Source: an uncultured Clostridium sp.
Lineage (GTDB): Bacteria > Bacillota > Clostridia > TANB77 > CAG-508
Length of the DNA: 10,425 bases
Direction of reading: 5' to 3'
Assembly (NCBI GenBank): GCA_947062645.1
Contig: CAMSQT010000026.1
Coordinates: forward strand, 1-10,425
Shown: positions 6,270 to 10,425 of the stretch, one piece after another
Position numbering within the stretch: the stretch's first letter is position 1
How the letters are laid out: every line of letters begins with the position of its first letter
Program-made: the position numbers and the translations under genes
The notes under the pieces: generated by a model
Seen by the model: the letters and a program-made list of their open reading frames with translations, nothing else
What the model was told of the DNA's origin: nothing
The model's database searches: none

Positions 6270-7171
6270 GGCTTTTCCTTAAAAATTTCTGTATAATTTG
6301 TAACTAGTTTTGCTCCCTGTTTTATCAGGCAATTTGTACCAACAGAATTACTAGAATTAATATTTCCTGGCACAACAAACACATCCCTTCCTTGCTCTAG
6401 AGCAAAATCCACGGTAATTAAAGTTCCACTTTTTTCTTTAGCTTCTACCACAAGAATCCCTTTACTTATTCCACTAATAATTCTATTTCTTGCTGGAAAA
6501 TTCATTTTTTCTGGCTTTGTTCCTAATGGATACTCGGTTATAATGGCTCCTCCTGTTCTTAAAATCTCTTTTTGTAACATTTCATTTTCCTTTGGGTAAA
6601 TTATATCTAATCCATTTGCCACAACAGCAATCGTCTTTCCACAAATTCCCCATTTCTTATCCATATTTACTTTACAAATAGCCCCTACATGTGCATAACT
6701 ATCCACACCTTTTGCTAATCCACTCACAACATTTATCCCCTCTTGTGCCAAATGATAAGAAAAATATTTAGCAACACTTTTGCCATATTGACTTGCTTCT
6801 CTACAGCCTACTATGCCAATTGCTTTTTGGTTCAAAATATTTGTATTCCCCTTTACATATAGGCTAATTGGAGGGTCATAAATCTCTTTTAAAATTTTAG
6901 GATACTTGCTATTATGAATCGAAATAATATCAATTTCATTTTTTATCATATATTGTATATGTCTTTCCACACTTTCTCTTATTTGAGGATTTACCATGTT
7001 TCTTATTGACTTTTCTCCTATTCCTTTTATTTTAGATAAATCCTTTTCTTTTAAGTGATAAATTGTTTTAGGGTCTTTATATTGTTCTAATAAACTTTGT
7101 ATTTTTTTGCTTCCCAAATTGGGAATTAAAGATAGCCATATCCAGTATCTTTTCTCTTCTAAATCTTGCAT
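6266..7171 (-). CDS. dprA: DNA processing protein DprA (Smf)
   Basis: About 301 residues. DprA binds incoming single-stranded DNA and loads RecA during natural transformation; it is widely conserved, also in species not known to be competent. An N-terminal helix-hairpin-helix/SAM-like region (YWIWLSLIPNLGSKKIQSLL, with KIKGIGEKS) is followed by the Rossmann-like core: GIVGCREASQYGKSVA, VVSGLAKGVDSYAH, VVANGLDIIYPKEN, TEYPLGTKPEKMNFPARNRI, SGTLITVDFALEQGR, VPGNI and GTNCLIKQGA. The C-terminal winged-helix domain of longer DprA proteins is absent, as in B. subtilis. The start is uncertain. GTG at 7189 abuts the AAAGGAG sequence with no spacing, whereas ATG 7171 has the motif 17 bases upstream; ATG is preferred because conserved sequence begins about 7 residues later. 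The gene ends over the tRNA promoter. Confidence 0.94.
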   Translation of the reverse strand: MQDLEEKRYWIWLSLIPNLGSKKIQSLLEQYKDPKTIYHLKEKDLSKIKGIGEKSIRNMVNPQIRESVERHIQYMIKNEIDIISIHNSKYPKILKEIYDPPISLYVKGNTNILNQKAIGIVGCREASQYGKSVAKYFSYHLAQEGINVVSGLAKGVDSYAHVGAICKVNMDKKWGICGKTIAVVANGLDIIYPKENEMLQKEILRTGGAIITEYPLGTKPEKMNFPARNRIISGISKGILVVEAKEKSGTLITVDFALEQGRDVFVVPGNINSSNSVGTNCLIKQGAKLVTNYTEIFKEKP

Positions 7172-7208
7172 TTTCTTGTGCGATGCCACTCCTTTCTTTT
7201 TTTAATAC

Positions 7209-7240
7209 AAAAATAGAGGCCTCTAAATAAATGCCCCCAT
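7209..7240 (-). terminator. Probable terminator after folD
   Basis: The minus strand can fold ATGGGGGC (7233-7240) with GCCTCTAT (7213-7220), an 8-bp stem including two G-U pairs, around a 12-base loop and followed by TTTTT. A competing perfect palindrome TAGAGGCCTCTA lies inside it. It sits between folD and the dprA ribosome binding site. Only a weak -10-like TATAAT (7257-7262) without a good -35 is seen for dprA, so readthrough may be used. Confidence 0.55.
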
Positions 7241-7287
7241 TTTCCCCATTTTGATTATTATATTTTTTCTTTGTGTCCAAAACTTGT

Positions 7288-8152
7288 CTAAAAAGTGGAA
7301 TTTTCGTTACTTTGTTCTTTGGCTGCTTTAATCACATTATTCATAAGCATTGCAATTGTCATTGGTCCTACTCCTCCTGGAACTGGTGTGATGTAGCTTG
7401 CTATTTTTTCTACTTTTTCAAAATCAACATCTCCTACCAATTTTCCTTCTTCATTTCTATTAATTCCTACATCTATTACAACTGCTCCTTCTTTTACCAT
7501 ATCTTTGGTAACAAATTTAGCTTTTCCAATTGCTGCAATTAAAATATCTGCTCTTTTGGTATGTTCTTTTAAGTCTTTCGTTCTTGAATGACAAATGGTA
7601 ACTGTCGCATTTTTAGCTAAACAGCATTGTGATAATGGTTTTCCAACAATGTTACTTCTTCCTATAATGACTACATTTTTTCCTGTTAAATCAATGTTAT
7701 ATTCTTGGAACATTCTCATAACACCGATATGGCGTACAAGAAATAAACGTGTCTCCTCCCATAACTAATTTCCCAACACTAGACGGTGTAAAACCATCTA
7801 CATCTTTTCGATAAGAAATGGCTTTAAAAGCTTGGTTGATATCTAAGTGTTCTGGTAGTGGACTTTGTAATAAAATCCCATTTACTTCTTTTGTTTCGTT
7901 TAATTTCTTTATTAGGTTGTTTAACTCTTGTTGAGAAATGGTTTCGTCTAATAAATGCTCTTCGTATTCAATTCCAATTTCGTTACAAGCCTTGCTTTTG
8001 CTTTTTACATATACTTTAGAAGCTGGATTATTTCCTACCATGATAACTGCTAACTTAGGTTTTATTCCTTGTTCTTTTAATTCTTCACATTCTATTTTTA
8101 GCTCTTGTCTTATTTTTTTTGCTAATGCTTTTCCTTCAATTATTGTTGCCAT
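7288..8152 (-). pseudogene. folD: folD (methylene-THF dehydrogenase/cyclohydrolase) interrupted by a +1 frameshift
   Basis: FolD interconverts 5,10-methylene-, methenyl- and 10-formyl-tetrahydrofolate with NADP+, supplying one-carbon units for purines, thymidylate and fMet. Two fragments cover the whole protein in different frames. Bases 8152-7697 hold the N-terminal catalytic part (NPASKVYVKSKSKAC with Y48 and K52, ILLQSPLPEHL, RKDVDGFTPSSVGKL at 115-129). Bases 7719-7288 hold the NADP-binding part ([41 protein letters not shown]). The break is in the family's CTPxG segment: CTPY is followed by R-C-Y-E instead of G-V-M. Removing one base at 7726 or 7727 restores [17 protein letters not shown] and gives exactly 287 residues, the normal FolD length. 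The ATG at 7719 has no ribosome binding site. The start at 8152 has AGGAAAG about 9 bases upstream, 23 bases after the HAD gene. Otherwise intact, so a recent mutation or an assembly error. Confidence 0.93.
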
Positions 8153-8175
8153 TTTTACATCTTTCCTTTCTTATA

Positions 8176-8919
8176 TTATCTTTTATTTAATAGAATATCT
8201 TCTACTTCTTTAAAGCTAGCATTGTCTGTTAAAACAATATCAAATGTAGATTTATATAATTCTAATTCCTGTTCTATTTTTTTATCTAAAAATCCTACGG
8301 TTATTGTTTGTTCTAATTTCTCTTTTGTTACCATATTTACATCGTCTACAACATCTCCAAGCAATAATATATACTCTTTTGTAACTATGATATCTTCTAT
8401 GTTCTTTGAAAAAGTAACTTTTTGTTTACTGACCGGTGTAACTGTATAAATATCATTTTGTTTCTTATCTATATCACAATAATTAGCATAAATATATATA
8501 TTTTCATAATTACAATTATTAAATTTTAGGTATTCCTTTATTACGTTTCCTATACTACAAGATATGATTATTACAGGAATATCCATTTCGTTCATTTTTC
8601 TTAAAAATTCTTTTGCTCCATCACGAAGTTGTAAGTCTGTTTTTTCTATTGCTCCCTTTATAATTTTATTCGTTAGATTTTTCTCATGCAACAAGTCTAT
8701 ATATTCTTTAAATCTACATTCCCATGTTTCGCTATTTTTATCATGAATTTGGTCATATCTTTGTTTAAAATCTTCTCCTAGTAAATCCGAGTAATATAAT
8801 ACTCTCCAGCAACTTATACTTCCCTCTTTTGTTAGAGTTCTATCAAAATCAATTAAAACGTAAAAATTCTCTTTGTTCAATTTTATATTATCTATTTTTT
8901 TAGAATTAATATATTTCAC
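8176..8919 (-). CDS. HAD-superfamily hydrolase, UMPH-1/NT5C3-like pyrimidine 5'-nucleotidase
   Basis: 247 residues. HAD motifs are complete: motif I LIDFDRTLT with nucleophile D24 and acid/base D26; motif II VIIISCSIGNVI with S120; a lysine near 165-167 (VSKQK); motif IV LLLGDVVDDVNM with D189 and D193. The spacing and side sequences (LRDGAKEFLRKMNEMDIPVI, then GNVIKEYL, and TVGFLDKKIEQELELYKSTF followed by DIVL) parallel human NT5C3, which removes phosphate from pyrimidine nucleoside monophosphates, so a cytoplasmic nucleotide phosphatase is likely. The true substrate is unknown. It starts with GTG at 8919, supported by AAAGGAG 9 bases upstream. It lies 23 bases before folD, probably in one operon. 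Its sequence is strikingly AT-rich (8 G/C in 60 bases at 8461-8520), unlike ligA. Two perfect dyads precede it. Confidence 0.82.
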   Translation of the reverse strand: MKYINSKKIDNIKLNKENFYVLIDFDRTLTKEGSISCWRVLYYSDLLGEDFKQRYDQIHDKNSETWECRFKEYIDLLHEKNLTNKIIKGAIEKTDLQLRDGAKEFLRKMNEMDIPVIIISCSIGNVIKEYLKFNNCNYENIYIYANYCDIDKKQNDIYTVTPVSKQKVTFSKNIEDIIVTKEYILLLGDVVDDVNMVTKEKLEQTITVGFLDKKIEQELELYKSTFDIVLTDNASFKEVEDILLNKR

Positions 8920-8944
8920 TATCTGTTTCTCCTTTTTGAATTTT

Positions 8945-8988
8945 CATAAAATTCCAATTTTATGATATCAGTACTTATAAGTATAAGT
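8945..8988. repeat. Two tandem inverted repeats upstream of the HAD gene
   Basis: The first dyad has 9-base perfect arms CATAAAATT (8945-8953) and AATTTTATG (8956-8964) around CC. The second has 7-base arms ACTTATA (8973-8979) and TATAAGT (8982-8988) around AG. Neither has a T-tail in the minus direction, so they do not look like terminators. They occupy the place of a promoter or operator between the 78-residue gene and the HAD gene, where no convincing -35/-10 pair was found. Confidence 0.5.
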
Positions 8989-8997
8989 CCTATATGT

Positions 8998-9234
8998 CTA
9001 TGTTCCTATCTTATACTCAATATCCTCCATATGGGGAAACATTTCTTTTACTCTTTTTAATGTTAGCATTAACATCCTTGGTTGTGGATTTTTTTTATGG
9101 TCTGTTAATAATTTTTGTGTGTAACAATTTTCGGCTGTCTTAAAAAGTAAGTAACGGTTTCCTACATAGGTATAATAAATTTGATATCCATTTCGTAAGT
9201 CTTCCCACATTTTTTCAAAAGTATAATCTTCCAC
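8998..9234 (-). CDS. Unknown small protein (78 aa) downstream of ligA
   Basis: Starts with GTG at 9234, preceded by a perfect AGGAGG 6 bases upstream, which decides the start. The product runs from MEDYTFEKMWEDLRNGYQIY, through YTYVGNRYLLFKTAENCYTQ, to MFPHMEDIEYKIGT. It is a soluble protein rich in aromatic residues, looking like a short helix followed by beta strands (YQIYYTYVGNRYLLFK) and a basic segment (LLTDHKKNPQPRMLMLTLKR). There is one cysteine, no signal peptide and no membrane span. I do not recognise the family. It follows ligA after 53 bases with no terminator between, so it is probably cotranscribed with it. The strong ribosome binding site and intact frame support a real gene. 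Confidence 0.75.
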   Translation of the reverse strand: MEDYTFEKMWEDLRNGYQIYYTYVGNRYLLFKTAENCYTQKLLTDHKKNPQPRMLMLTLKRVKEMFPHMEDIEYKIGT

Positions 9235-9287
9235 TTGCTCCTCCTATTTTTTCTACTTATTTTTTATCTTTCTCAGATTACACCAAA

Positions 9288-10425
<1,138 letters not shown>

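Noticed and set aside
7077..7280. 67-residue minus-strand ORF upstream of and overlapping dprA
   Set aside because: It overlaps the conserved N-terminus of dprA in another frame and crosses the probable folD terminator.

Overview
The window looks like the chromosome of a low-GC Gram-positive bacterium (Bacillota, probably Clostridia). The evidence is AT-rich coding sequence with strong GGAGG-type ribosome binding sites, near-consensus sigma-A promoters, T-tailed intrinsic terminators, ordinary use of TGA as stop, and Bacillota-style genes such as tmcAL (ylbM), an endonuclease Q homologue, dprA and an NAD-dependent ligase. All genes except tmcAL lie on the minus strand, so transcription mostly runs from high to low coordinates.

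Right part (10425 to about 7190, minus): the C-terminal part of ligA, a 78-residue unknown protein, a HAD-superfamily nucleotidase resembling eukaryotic pyrimidine 5'-nucleotidase (UMPH-1), and folD. folD is broken by one extra base near 7726. A probable terminator separates it from dprA (about 7171-6266). A strong promoter overlapping the end of dprA drives tRNA-Met(CAU) and tRNA-Tyr(GUA).

Middle (5916-3585, minus): a probable type II restriction-modification cassette. A 92-residue unknown ORF comes first. It is followed, from a separate promoter, by an N6-adenine methyltransferase strongly resembling E. coli YhdJ, and by an overlapping predicted endonuclease gene. YhdJ methylates ATGCAT, so that is the predicted target. 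The cassette ends in two tandem hairpin terminators that face the terminator of tmcAL.

Left part: tmcAL (plus, 2235-3467) makes ac4C at the wobble position of elongator tRNA-Met. It diverges from rnhA (minus). Next come a degenerate HD-GYP-like protein from its own promoter, a coupled 59-residue small protein, a terminator hairpin, and the start of an endonuclease Q-family gene that runs off the left edge. LigA, RNase HI, endonuclease Q and DprA make this a DNA repair and maintenance neighbourhood.

No CRISPR array, insertion sequence, integrase or riboswitch was seen. The observations most worth a second look are the folD frameshift, the YhdJ-type methyltransferase paired with an endonuclease and an extra small ORF, and the HD-like protein that lost its HD residues and carries five clustered cysteines.
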